DNA of 6,260 bases, taken from NCBI GenBank assembly GCA_041179245.1, contig JBEGTT010000095.1:1-6260 (forward strand). The letters run 5' to 3'. Positions within the stretch are counted from its first letter, which is position 1, and each line of letters starts with the position of its first letter. Below, piece by piece: positions 1-6,260 of the stretch. The stretch is from JBEGTT01 sp041179245 (GTDB lineage: Bacteria > Pseudomonadota > Gammaproteobacteria > Burkholderiales > Rhodocyclaceae). Under the pieces are notes generated by a model that saw only the letters and a list, made by a program, of their open reading frames with translations, had not been told where the DNA came from and did no database searches. The position numbers were made by a program, and so were the translations under genes.

Positions 1-914
1 CCGAAGAACAAATCAAATCGCTGGCGAAGTCCGGTGAAACGAAACGCACCTTAACCTTCCGTTCTCCTGTATCCGGTGTGGTGACGGAGAAAAAAGTCGT
101 GCAAGGCATGCGTTTTTTACCCGGCGATTCCTTGTTCCAGATTGCCGATACCTCGTCCGTCTGGGTCTTGGCCGATGTGTTTGAGCAGGATGTTGGGGCG
201 GTGAGCATTGGTCAAAAGGCCAATATCAAGATCAATGCGTATCCCGGTGAGATTTTTGAGGGGCGTATTGCTTACGTTTATCCGACCCTCAAAGCAGAAA
301 CCCGAACTGTGCCGGTGCGCATTGAACTGGCAAACGCCAAAGGACGACTGAAACCAGCGATGTTTGCTGAGGTCGATATTCCGGTTGCAGGTGCGATTCC
401 GGTAGTCACCGTGCCGAACTCGGCGGTCATCGACAGTGGTAACAAACAGGTGCTGATTGTGCAACTGGCGGAAGGTCGTTTTGAACCACGTCCGGTCAAA
501 CTGGGCCAGCGAGGTCGGGATTTTGTTCAGGTTTTGGAAGGTGTTAGAGAGGGGGAAATGGTGGTGACGGCAGCCAACTTCCTGATTGATGCAGAAAGTA
601 ATCTGAAAGCCGCGCTGGGTGGCATGCAGAAGGCAGATGCCCATGCCAGTAGCAGTGCTAAACCTGCTGCGACCGTTGGTCATCAAGCGCGAGGCACTTT
701 GGAAGCGGTTGATGTGGCACTAGGCACGGTGAGCATTCGTCACGAACCGATTGCTAGTCTGAAATGGCCTGCGATGAAAATGGATTTTGTGCTGGCCAAT
801 GCCTCACTGGTTCAGGGCGTTCCCTTGGGTAGCGCTATTACCTTCGAGTTCGTTGAACGCAAACCGGGCGAGTTTGTGATTACTGCTCTGAAACCTCAAG
901 CGCACCAACACTAA
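1..914 (+). CDS. cusB: CusB/SilB-type RND efflux periplasmic adaptor with fused C-terminal CusF-like domain (5' end missing)
   Basis: Periplasmic adaptor (membrane fusion protein) that links a CusA-type pump to an outer-membrane channel and hands over Cu(I)/Ag(I). The frame is open from base 3, so the gene begins outside the window. The GTG at 78 is an internal codon, not the start. Numbering from that GTG, residues before 1 to about 25 are the end of the lipoyl/barrel-sandwich region (SPVSGVV just upstream, then GMRFLPGDSLFQIAD). Residues 26-100 form the beta-barrel (VWVLADVFEQDVG) and 105-180 the membrane-proximal domain (VPNSAVIDSG). A low-complexity Ala/Ser/His linker covers about 183-205. 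Residues 206-273 are a CusF-like domain whose metal ligands have exactly the CusF spacing: H222, W230, M233, M235 (WPAMKM). In E. coli CusF is a separate protein; SilB of Cupriavidus metallidurans is a known fusion. The stop codon lies two bases before cusA, so the two are one operon and probably translationally coupled. Family is very secure; Cu/Ag specificity is inferred from the ligands and from the adjoining pump. Confidence 0.95.
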   Translation, partial: EEQIKSLAKSGETKRTLTFRSPVSGVVTEKKVVQGMRFLPGDSLFQIADTSSVWVLADVFEQDVGAVSIGQKANIKINAYPGEIFEGRIAYVYPTLKAETRTVPVRIELANAKGRLKPAMFAEVDIPVAGAIPVVTVPNSAVIDSGNKQVLIVQLAEGRFEPRPVKLGQRGRDFVQVLEGVREGEMVVTAANFLIDAESNLKAALGGMQKADAHASSSAKPAATVGHQARGTLEAVDVALGTVSIRHEPIASLKWPAMKMDFVLANASLVQGVPLGSAITFEFVERKPGEFVITALKPQAHQH

Positions 915-916
915 TT

Positions 917-3900
917 ATGCTTAACCATCTGATTGACTGGTCGGCGAAGAATCGTTTTTTGGTCTTGTTGGCAACCTTGTTTGTCGTCATCGGCGGCGTT
1001 TGGTCAGTCCTGAAAACACCGTTAGATGCCATTCCGGATTTGTCGGATGTGCAGGTGATTCTGTACACCGAGTTTCCCGGGCAGGCACCTCAGGTAGTTG
1101 AGGATCAGGTGACGTATCCGCTGACCTCTGCGTTGCTCTCGGTGCCAAAGTCCAAGGTGGTGCGCGGGTTTTCGTTCTTCGGAGCCTCCTTCGTTTACGT
1201 GATTTTTGAAGATGGAACGGACATTTATTGGGCGCGCTCTCGGGTGCTGGAATACGTCAATTCGGTATCCGGCAAGTTGCCCAAAGGGGTTAATCCCACG
1301 CTGGGGCCTGATGCGACCGGGGTTGGCTGGGTGTATGAGTACGTGGTGCTGGCCAAAAACAAGACGCTGGCTGAACTGCGCACATTGCAGGACTGGTATC
1401 TACGTTACCAACTCGCCAAAGCGCCGGGGGTTGCTGAGGTAGCGAGTATCGGGGGTTTTGTTCAGCAGTATCAGGTAACGGTGAACCCGGTGAAGCTGAA
1501 AGCCTATGGCATTCCGCTGGCACGGGTGAGCGAGGTGATCCGAAATTCCAATCGTGATGTCGGAGGCCGAACCTTGGAAATGGCCGAGACGGAATACATG
1601 GTGCGGGGGCGAGGTTATTTACGCGGCAAAGAGGACATCGAAGGCTTGGTGCTGAAAGCCCAGAATGGCACGCCGGTACGGGTAGCGGACATCGGGGTTG
1701 TGGAACTGGTGGCAGACGAGCGGCGGGGGCTGACTGAGCTTAATGGCGAGGGCGAAGTGGTAGCGGGAATCGCCATGTCGCGTTATGGGCAAAATGCGCT
1801 GGAAGTCATTCATAACCTGAAAACTAAAGTCGCTGAGATTAGTGCCGGGTTGCCGGAGGGGGTCAGCATCGAAAGTGTTTATGACCGTTCCGAGCTGATC
1901 CATCGCGCCATTGATACCTTGAAGCGAACCTTGCTTGAGGAAAGCCTGATTGTGGCGCTGGTCTGTGTGGTTTTTCTGCTCCATCTGCGTTCAGCGCTGG
2001 TGGCGATTTTGATGTTGCCGGTTGGGATTTTGGCGGCCTTTATCGGTATGCGGGCGCTGGGGATTAACGCCAACATTATGAGCTTGGGCGGTGTCGCCAT
2101 TGCCGTCGGGGCGATGATCGATGCGGCCATTGTGATGATCGAAAACGCGCATAAACATTTGGAACGGCTGCAACCAGATGAGTCGCGTGGCGACGCCATT
2201 ATTGCCGCCTGTAAAGAAGTGGGGCCGGCCCTGTTCTTTAGCCTGCTGATCATCACAGTCTCTTTTCTGCCGGTGTTTACGCTTGAAGCACAGGAGGGGC
2301 GACTGTTTGCGCCGCTGGCTTGGACCAAAACCTTCTCGATGGCAGCAGCAGCTTTCCTTTCGGTGACCTTAGTCCCCGTTCTGATGCTGCTATTTATTCG
2401 TGGCCCGATCCGGCCTGAAGCGGAGAACCCGGTGAATCGTTTTCTGATTCGGGTCTATCGCCCGATCATTGCAAAAGTGATGGCGTCGAAGAAAGTAACC
2501 ATCGTTGCTGCCGTGTTGGTCATGCTGGTGAGCCTGATCCCTGCCAGCCGCTTGGGCAGTGAATTTATGCCCACCTTAAACGAAGGTACTTTGTTTTATA
2601 TGCCGACTACGTTGCCCGGTTTGTCGGTGAGCAAAGCGGCAGAGTTGTTGCAAACGCAGAACAAAATCATCAAGAGTTTTCCCGAGGTGGCGTCGGTTTT
2701 TGGCAAAGCGGGCCGTGCTCAGACGGCAACGGACCCAGCGCCGTTGGAAATGTTTGAAACGGTGATTAACCTGAAACCGGAAAGCGAATGGCGCTCAGGC
2801 ATGAACATCGACAAACTCATCGCTGAAATGGACAAAGCTTTGCAGTTTCCCGGCGTGGCCAACTCTTGGACGATGCCGATCAAAGCGCGAATTGACATGT
2901 TGTCCACGGGGATTCGCACACCGATTGGCATCAAGGTTTTTGGCACCGATTTGGTCGAAATGGAACGCCTAGCCAAAGAAATCGAAACGGTGGTCAAGGC
3001 CGTGCCGGGCACCAGCAGTGCTTTTGCCGAACGGATTACCGGCGGTTTCTACCTCGACATCATCCCCAACCGACTGGCTTTGGCACGTTATGGCCTGAGT
3101 GTGGGCGAATTGATGGATGTGGTGTCGACGGCGCTGGGTGGCGAAATGGTCACCACCACGGTTGAAGGGCGTGAACGGTTTGGCGTGACCGTGCGTTACC
3201 CGCGCGACCTGCGTAGTGACCCACAAGCGATTGCGCGTGAAGTGTTGGTGCCTGTTAGCGGCGAAATGGGTGGCGTTCCATCCATGATTCCGCTCGGCCA
3301 GATTGCGGAAGTCAAAATCACCACGGGTGCACCGGCGATTCGTACCGAAAACGCGCTGCTGTCGGCCTATATTTACGTCGACATTCGGGATAGGGACATC
3401 GGTTCCTACGTTACTGAGGCGCGTAAAGCGGTCAGTGAACAGGTCAAGTTCACGCCCGGCACTTACGCGACGTGGAGTGGCCAATTTGAGTACATGGAAC
3501 GCGCGACGGAAAAGCTAAAAGTCGTGGTGCCGGTAACGCTACTGGTGATTTTCCTGCTGCTTTACCTGAATTTCCGTCGGCTGACCGAAACGCTGATCGT
3601 GATGCTTTCCGTCCCATTTGCTTTGGTTGGTGGTGTCTGGTTGATGTGGTTACTTGGCTACAACTTGTCAGTGGCCGCAGCGGTTGGCTTCATCGCGCTT
3701 GCAGGGGTAGCCGCCGAAACCGGGGTGATTATGTTGATTTACCTAGATCATGCTTGGGTCGCCGTTCAGGAAAAGTGTCTTGCCGAAGGGCGACAGCCTC
3801 AAACCGCGGATCTTTACGCGGCAGTGATGGAAGGGGCAGTGGAACGGGTACGCCCGAAAATGATGACAGTGACTGCCATCATGGCCGGCCTGTTGCCGAT

Positions 3901-4105
3901 TCTGTGGGGCACAGGGACGGGTTCGGAAGTGATGAGCCGTATCGCAGCCCCCATGGTCGGCGGGATGATTTCATCCACCATCTTGACCTTGGTCGTGATT
4001 CCGGCGATTTATGCTTCGGTTTTGCAGCGGAAATTAGGTTTGTTGAATGAGATGGGCGTGGCAATAGTGTCATCTTGTCGGGAAAGTGACGAAACGATTG
4101 TTTAA
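917..4105 (+). CDS. cusA: CusA/SilA-type Cu(I)/Ag(I) efflux RND pump, inner-membrane subunit
   Basis: Proton-driven heavy-metal RND transporter (HME class) that exports Cu(I)/Ag(I) as the trimeric core of a CusCBA complex. It has 1062 residues against 1047 in E. coli CusA, and the N-terminus aligns from residue 1 (NRFLVLLA; TPLDAIPDLSDVQVI). Twelve membrane segments are visible: TM1 about 13-31, TM2-TM6 between 341 and 494, TM7 about 526-545, TM8-TM12 between 868 and 1034. Two periplasmic domains lie between them. The TM4 motif GAMIDAAIVMIEN marks the monovalent-metal subgroup. The proton relay is present (D402, E934, K981 for E. coli D405, E939, K984). The metal site is intact: M562, M612 and M661 have the 50- and 49-residue spacing of E. 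coli M573/M623/M672, with R83, E556, D606, E614 and R658 around it; K678 is R667. Inner relay pairs M388/M1006, M400/M475 and M407/M490 are kept. In the outer pair M744 is kept but the partner is E268. No Shine-Dalgarno sequence precedes the ATG, which sits two bases after the cusB stop. E. coli positions come from memory. Confidence 0.97.
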   Translation: MLNHLIDWSAKNRFLVLLATLFVVIGGVWSVLKTPLDAIPDLSDVQVILYTEFPGQAPQVVEDQVTYPLTSALLSVPKSKVVRGFSFFGASFVYVIFEDGTDIYWARSRVLEYVNSVSGKLPKGVNPTLGPDATGVGWVYEYVVLAKNKTLAELRTLQDWYLRYQLAKAPGVAEVASIGGFVQQYQVTVNPVKLKAYGIPLARVSEVIRNSNRDVGGRTLEMAETEYMVRGRGYLRGKEDIEGLVLKAQNGTPVRVADIGVVELVADERRGLTELNGEGEVVAGIAMSRYGQNALEVIHNLKTKVAEISAGLPEGVSIESVYDRSELIHRAIDTLKRTLLEESLIVALVCVVFLLHLRSALVAILMLPVGILAAFIGMRALGINANIMSLGGVAIAVGAMIDAAIVMIENAHKHLERLQPDESRGDAIIAACKEVGPALFFSLLIITVSFLPVFTLEAQEGRLFAPLAWTKTFSMAAAAFLSVTLVPVLMLLFIRGPIRPEAENPVNRFLIRVYRPIIAKVMASKKVTIVAAVLVMLVSLIPASRLGSEFMPTLNEGTLFYMPTTLPGLSVSKAAELLQTQNKIIKSFPEVASVFGKAGRAQTATDPAPLEMFETVINLKPESEWRSGMNIDKLIAEMDKALQFPGVANSWTMPIKARIDMLSTGIRTPIGIKVFGTDLVEMERLAKEIETVVKAVPGTSSAFAERITGGFYLDIIPNRLALARYGLSVGELMDVVSTALGGEMVTTTVEGRERFGVTVRYPRDLRSDPQAIAREVLVPVSGEMGGVPSMIPLGQIAEVKITTGAPAIRTENALLSAYIYVDIRDRDIGSYVTEARKAVSEQVKFTPGTYATWSGQFEYMERATEKLKVVVPVTLLVIFLLLYLNFRRLTETLIVMLSVPFALVGGVWLMWLLGYNLSVAAAVGFIALAGVAAETGVIMLIYLDHAWVAVQEKCLAEGRQPQTADLYAAVMEGAVERVRPKMMTVTAIMAGLLPILWGTGTGSEVMSRIAAPMVGGMISSTILTLVVIPAIYASVLQRKLGLLNEMGVAIVSSCRESDETIV

Positions 4106-4161
4106 AGGTTGTTGATTTAAAAGAACTTCCCCCTGGCGCTTGATTTGCTTCTTGTTGGGGT
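4106..4161. other. Short intergenic gap between cusA and the Fe-S gene; no clear promoter, terminator or ribosome site
   Basis: The gap is AT-rich in its first half and contains CCCCC at 4129-4133 and GGGG at 4157-4160. These could pair, but the intervening 23 bases show no further stem, and no T-tract follows. GGGG ends one base before the ATG, too close to act as a normal Shine-Dalgarno sequence. I see no convincing -35/-10 pair. No remnant of an FAD domain can be read in any frame. The absence of a terminator is compatible with read-through from cusBA into the Fe-S gene. Confidence 0.4.
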
Positions 4162-5514
4162 ATGAAAACCTATCTCGACTGGTCTGCTTACGATACCTAT
4201 GGTGTGGGTGATGCTTATGCGGGAATTCCTGCCACGGGCGGTAACTATGCCAAGGCAGTCGCTGTCTGTATGAATAATCACCAGTGCCAACGTGAAGGCA
4301 AAGGGGTGATGTGTCCCAGTTTTAGGATTACGCATGACCCAGCTCATTCTACGGGCGCTCGGGTGAAGGCGTTCAAGGCGGCTTTAAATGGGGAGCTTTC
4401 ACACGCCCTTGGTGACGATCCCTTTGCCCATCCTGATTTGGCTGCAGCGATGGACCTTTGTGTGTCCTGCAAGGGGTGTAAGAAAGAATGCCCCAGTGCC
4501 GTTGATATGACGCTAATCAAGACCGAATATCTTGCGCAACGTAATGCCCGCCTAGGCGTGTCAATACGAGCAAAACTGTTTGCCGGCCTACCCAAATGGT
4601 TGCATCAATGGCGTTTAACACTCTCGGCATTCGTTCGGTTGCGCAATGCTTCGCCGATGTTTGCCAGACTGGGTGAATATTGGCTGGGGATTGCAGCAAG
4701 GCGATCCATTCCTCCCGTCGTTCAGCAGAAAATTTTTTACCCTGATTTAGGCAGCTCGGGTGAGCGTGGGAAGGTCGTTTTGTTCATCGATACCTTCACT
4801 TATTACTACACCCCGGAAGTGGCGGAGGCAGCACTAAAAGTGCTGGTCACAGCGGGTTATTCCGTTGAAGTTTTGCGGCCTGTAGAAACAGATCAAGAAC
4901 CTAGTCGTCCTCTGTGTTGTGGGCGCACCTATTTGTCGCAAGGGCTGGTAGATGCAGCAAGAATTGAGGCGCAGCGGGTAATGGCTGCGTTAGCGCCGGC
5001 CCTCAAAGTGGGGACCCCGATTGTGGGTTTGGAGCCATCTTGCTTATTAGCGTTGAGAGATGAATTTTTCAGCCTTTCGCTTGGGCCTGACGTGGGGCAG
5101 TTATCCAAGCAGGCCTTTTTGTTTGAAGAGTTTTTGATGCGTGAAGGTAATCGGGGGCTCAAACTCAATCTACAGCCGATCTCTGGTGGCCGAGCGGTTG
5201 TTCATGGGCATTGCCATCAAAAAGCGTATGGGGCAATGAAATCTGTCCGAAAGGTACTTGCTTGGATTCCTGGGTTCGAGTTCGACATTGTGGATGCGAG
5301 TTGTTGCGGCATGTCTGGTAGCTTTGGCCTAGAAAAAGAACACGTAGATGCATCTCTTCAGATGGGGGAATTAGCCCTTTTGCCAGCGGTAAGAGCCGCT
5401 GCAGCAGATGCTCCGATTGTGGCTGATGGATTTTCTTGTCGGCACCAGATTAAGGATGGAACGGGTCGAGATGCCGTGCACGTCGCAGTATTGCTGGCGC
5501 GTGCACTGGCATAA
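4162..5514 (+). CDS. Stand-alone Fe-S/CCG-domain protein resembling the C-terminal half of YdiJ-like FAD/Fe-S D-2-hydroxyacid dehydrogenases
   Basis: Predicted cytoplasmic or membrane-associated electron-transfer protein of 450 residues. No membrane segment or signal peptide is seen. Residues 36-51 carry C-x5-C-x8-C-P (C36, C42, C51) and residues 100-111 carry C-x2-C-x2-C-x3-C-P (C100, C103, C106, C110), together the typical Fe-S ligand set of this family. Two cysteine-rich CCG domains follow: CCG at 252-254 with C294 (GLEPSC), and H350-C351-H352 with CCG at 381-383. The C-terminal signature DGFSCRHQI (422-430) is typical of the fused enzymes. E. coli YdiJ is about 1018 residues with an FAD-binding oxidase half in front; here the protein begins at the inter-domain linker (LDWSAY, 5-10) and no FAD half precedes it. 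An in-frame TGA at 4141 rules out an upstream extension. The next ATG (4270) would lose C36, so 4162 is the best start, although no well-placed ribosome site is visible. It lies 56 bases behind cusA on the same strand. It could be a subunit working with an FAD protein encoded elsewhere, or a 5'-truncated relic. The domain call is secure; substrate is unknown. Confidence 0.88.
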   Translation: MKTYLDWSAYDTYGVGDAYAGIPATGGNYAKAVAVCMNNHQCQREGKGVMCPSFRITHDPAHSTGARVKAFKAALNGELSHALGDDPFAHPDLAAAMDLCVSCKGCKKECPSAVDMTLIKTEYLAQRNARLGVSIRAKLFAGLPKWLHQWRLTLSAFVRLRNASPMFARLGEYWLGIAARRSIPPVVQQKIFYPDLGSSGERGKVVLFIDTFTYYYTPEVAEAALKVLVTAGYSVEVLRPVETDQEPSRPLCCGRTYLSQGLVDAARIEAQRVMAALAPALKVGTPIVGLEPSCLLALRDEFFSLSLGPDVGQLSKQAFLFEEFLMREGNRGLKLNLQPISGGRAVVHGHCHQKAYGAMKSVRKVLAWIPGFEFDIVDASCCGMSGSFGLEKEHVDASLQMGELALLPAVRAAAADAPIVADGFSCRHQIKDGTGRDAVHVAVLLARALA

Positions 5515-5529
5515 AACTATAGGCGTGGG

Positions 5530-6260
5530 CTATTCGCCCTGTGTTTGGGCCTGAGAAATATTACTGTGGGGTGGCACGCTGTGGGTTAACCAGACATTGC
5601 CACCGATGGTCGAGCTTTGACCGATGGTGATGCGGCCTAAGATGGTTGCCCCTGCGTAAATTACAACATCATCTTCTACGATGGGGTGACGTGCATTGCC
5701 TTTGATTAGGTTGCCATTTTCGTCAGCAGGGAAACGTTTTGCCCCCAGCGTGACGGCTTGATAAAGACGGACGCGTTCTCCAATGATGGCGGTTTCGCCA
5801 ATGACGACACCCGTGCCATGGTCAATGAAAAAATACCCGCCGATGTGAGCGCCGGGGTGAATGTCGATCCCCGTTTTGGAGTGGGCGATTTCAGCGATTA
5901 GACGTGCGAGGAAGGTCACGCCTGCACGGTAAAGTCGGTGCGCCAAACGGTAATAAATGATGGCCTGAATGCCGGGGTAACTGAGCAAAATTTCTGCAAA
6001 ACTGGTCGCCGCTGGGTCGCCTTGATAGGCACTTTGTAGATCGCTGGCGAGCAGCGCTCGAATTTCTGGGAGTGCTTCTGCAAAGTCACGGGTGATCTGT
6101 TGGGCTTTATTTTTAAGAATACCGTCGGGGTCTTCGCAACTGTTTTGGTTTAATGACGCAAACAACAGGCTGCGGCGCACCTGTTCAGCCAAAATGTTCA
6201 AGGTGTTATTGAGCGTATTGCCCACATAGAAATCGATACTTTCATCGGTTAGGTCAGACT
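5530..6260 (-). CDS. cysE: Serine O-acetyltransferase, EpsC/SrpH-type (N-terminus beyond the window)
   Basis: Cytoplasmic enzyme that makes O-acetylserine from serine and acetyl-CoA, the first step of cysteine synthesis. The visible part reads to the window edge without a stop. The GTG at 6225 is an unlikely start because the frame continues upstream (SDLTDESIDFYV) before the family-like GNTLNNTLNILAEQVRRSLLFA region. Numbering from that GTG, residues 1-115 are the helical N-terminal domain (YYRLAHRLYRAG at 91-102) and 118-215 a left-handed beta-helix of hexapeptide repeats. Catalytic residues of the CysE family are present: D135 and H136 in FIDHGTG, and H180 in ARHPI. The loop at 161-178 (AKRFPADENGN and onward) between the two histidines is the insertion that separates EpsC/SrpH-type enzymes from E. 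coli CysE. The chain ends soon after the last coil (SNISQAQTQGE), without the terminal isoleucine by which classical CysE docks into CysK. It converges with the Fe-S gene, stop codons facing each other 15 bases apart. The promoter lies outside the window. Function is secure; symbol is the general one. Confidence 0.95.
   Translation of the reverse strand, partial: SDLTDESIDFYVGNTLNNTLNILAEQVRRSLLFASLNQNSCEDPDGILKNKAQQITRDFAEALPEIRALLASDLQSAYQGDPAATSFAEILLSYPGIQAIIYYRLAHRLYRAGVTFLARLIAEIAHSKTGIDIHPGAHIGGYFFIDHGTGVVIGETAIIGERVRLYQAVTLGAKRFPADENGNLIKGNARHPIVEDDVVIYAGATILGRITIGQSSTIGGNVWLTHSVPPHSNISQAQTQGE

Noticed and set aside
78..80. GTG at 78 as the start of the adaptor gene.
   Set aside because: The frame is open to base 3 and the codons before it encode the conserved adaptor segment ending SPVSGV, so the GTG is internal.
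117..686. Long reverse-strand open frame opposite the adaptor gene, and similar reverse frames inside cusA.
   Set aside because: They lie wholly within strongly conserved genes, have no recognisable domain and have the composition expected of antisense shadows.
3141..3275. Repeated GGCGAAATGG-like words within cusA.
   Set aside because: They encode unrelated Gly-Glu-Met steps in coding sequence, with no extended repeat around them.
4129..4160. CCCCC/GGGG pairing in the gap behind cusA as a terminator or translational switch.
   Set aside because: Four base pairs with a 23-base loop and no following T-run is not a credible terminator; only noted as possible masking of the start.
5515..5545. 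Possible bidirectional terminator between the convergent Fe-S and acetyltransferase genes (GGGC 5527-5530 with GCCC 5536-5539).
   Set aside because: The stem is only four base pairs, lies mostly within the acetyltransferase coding end, and has no T-tract on either strand.
6223..6225. GTG at 6225 as the start of the acetyltransferase.
   Set aside because: The frame continues to the window edge with plausible coding sequence (SDLTDESIDFY), and family members have a longer N-terminus.

Overview
The window carries one end of a copper/silver efflux operon, an iron-sulfur oxidoreductase gene behind it, and a cysteine-biosynthesis gene facing them. All four proteins belong to families common in Pseudomonadota. 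The closest sequences I can recall are beta- and gammaproteobacterial, and the base composition looks moderately GC-rich. I cannot name a genus. There is no tRNA, rRNA, CRISPR array, insertion sequence or obvious long repeat, and coding density is very high. The largest gap is 56 bases.

Positions 1-914 (+) hold the 3' part of a CusB/SilB-type periplasmic adaptor with a CusF-like Cu(I)/Ag(I)-binding domain fused at its C-terminus. Two bases later, 917-4105 (+) encodes a full-length CusA-type RND pump of the monovalent-metal class. Its central three-methionine metal site and most of the methionine relay are intact. Together with an outer-membrane channel (CusC/SilC-like, presumably encoded upstream, outside the window), these proteins would move Cu(I)/Ag(I) from the periplasm or inner membrane out of the cell. 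The tethered CusF domain would load the pump.

Positions 4162-5514 (+) hold a 450-residue protein that matches only the C-terminal iron-sulfur/CCG half of large YdiJ-like FAD/Fe-S D-2-hydroxyacid dehydrogenases. The FAD half is missing and cusA stands where it would be expected. The gene is either a free-standing Fe-S subunit or a 5'-truncated relic whose frame and cysteines are still intact.

Positions 5530-6260 (-) encode a serine O-acetyltransferase of the EpsC/SrpH type, convergent with the Fe-S gene and only 15 bases from it. Its N-terminus lies beyond the window edge. A common theme (copper stress, Fe-S damage, cysteine supply) is conceivable, but gene order alone does not show it. I did not find an evidently new multi-gene system. 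The points most worth a second look are the orphan Fe-S protein, the changed outer methionine pair in CusA, the CusB-CusF fusion and the short tail of the acetyltransferase.
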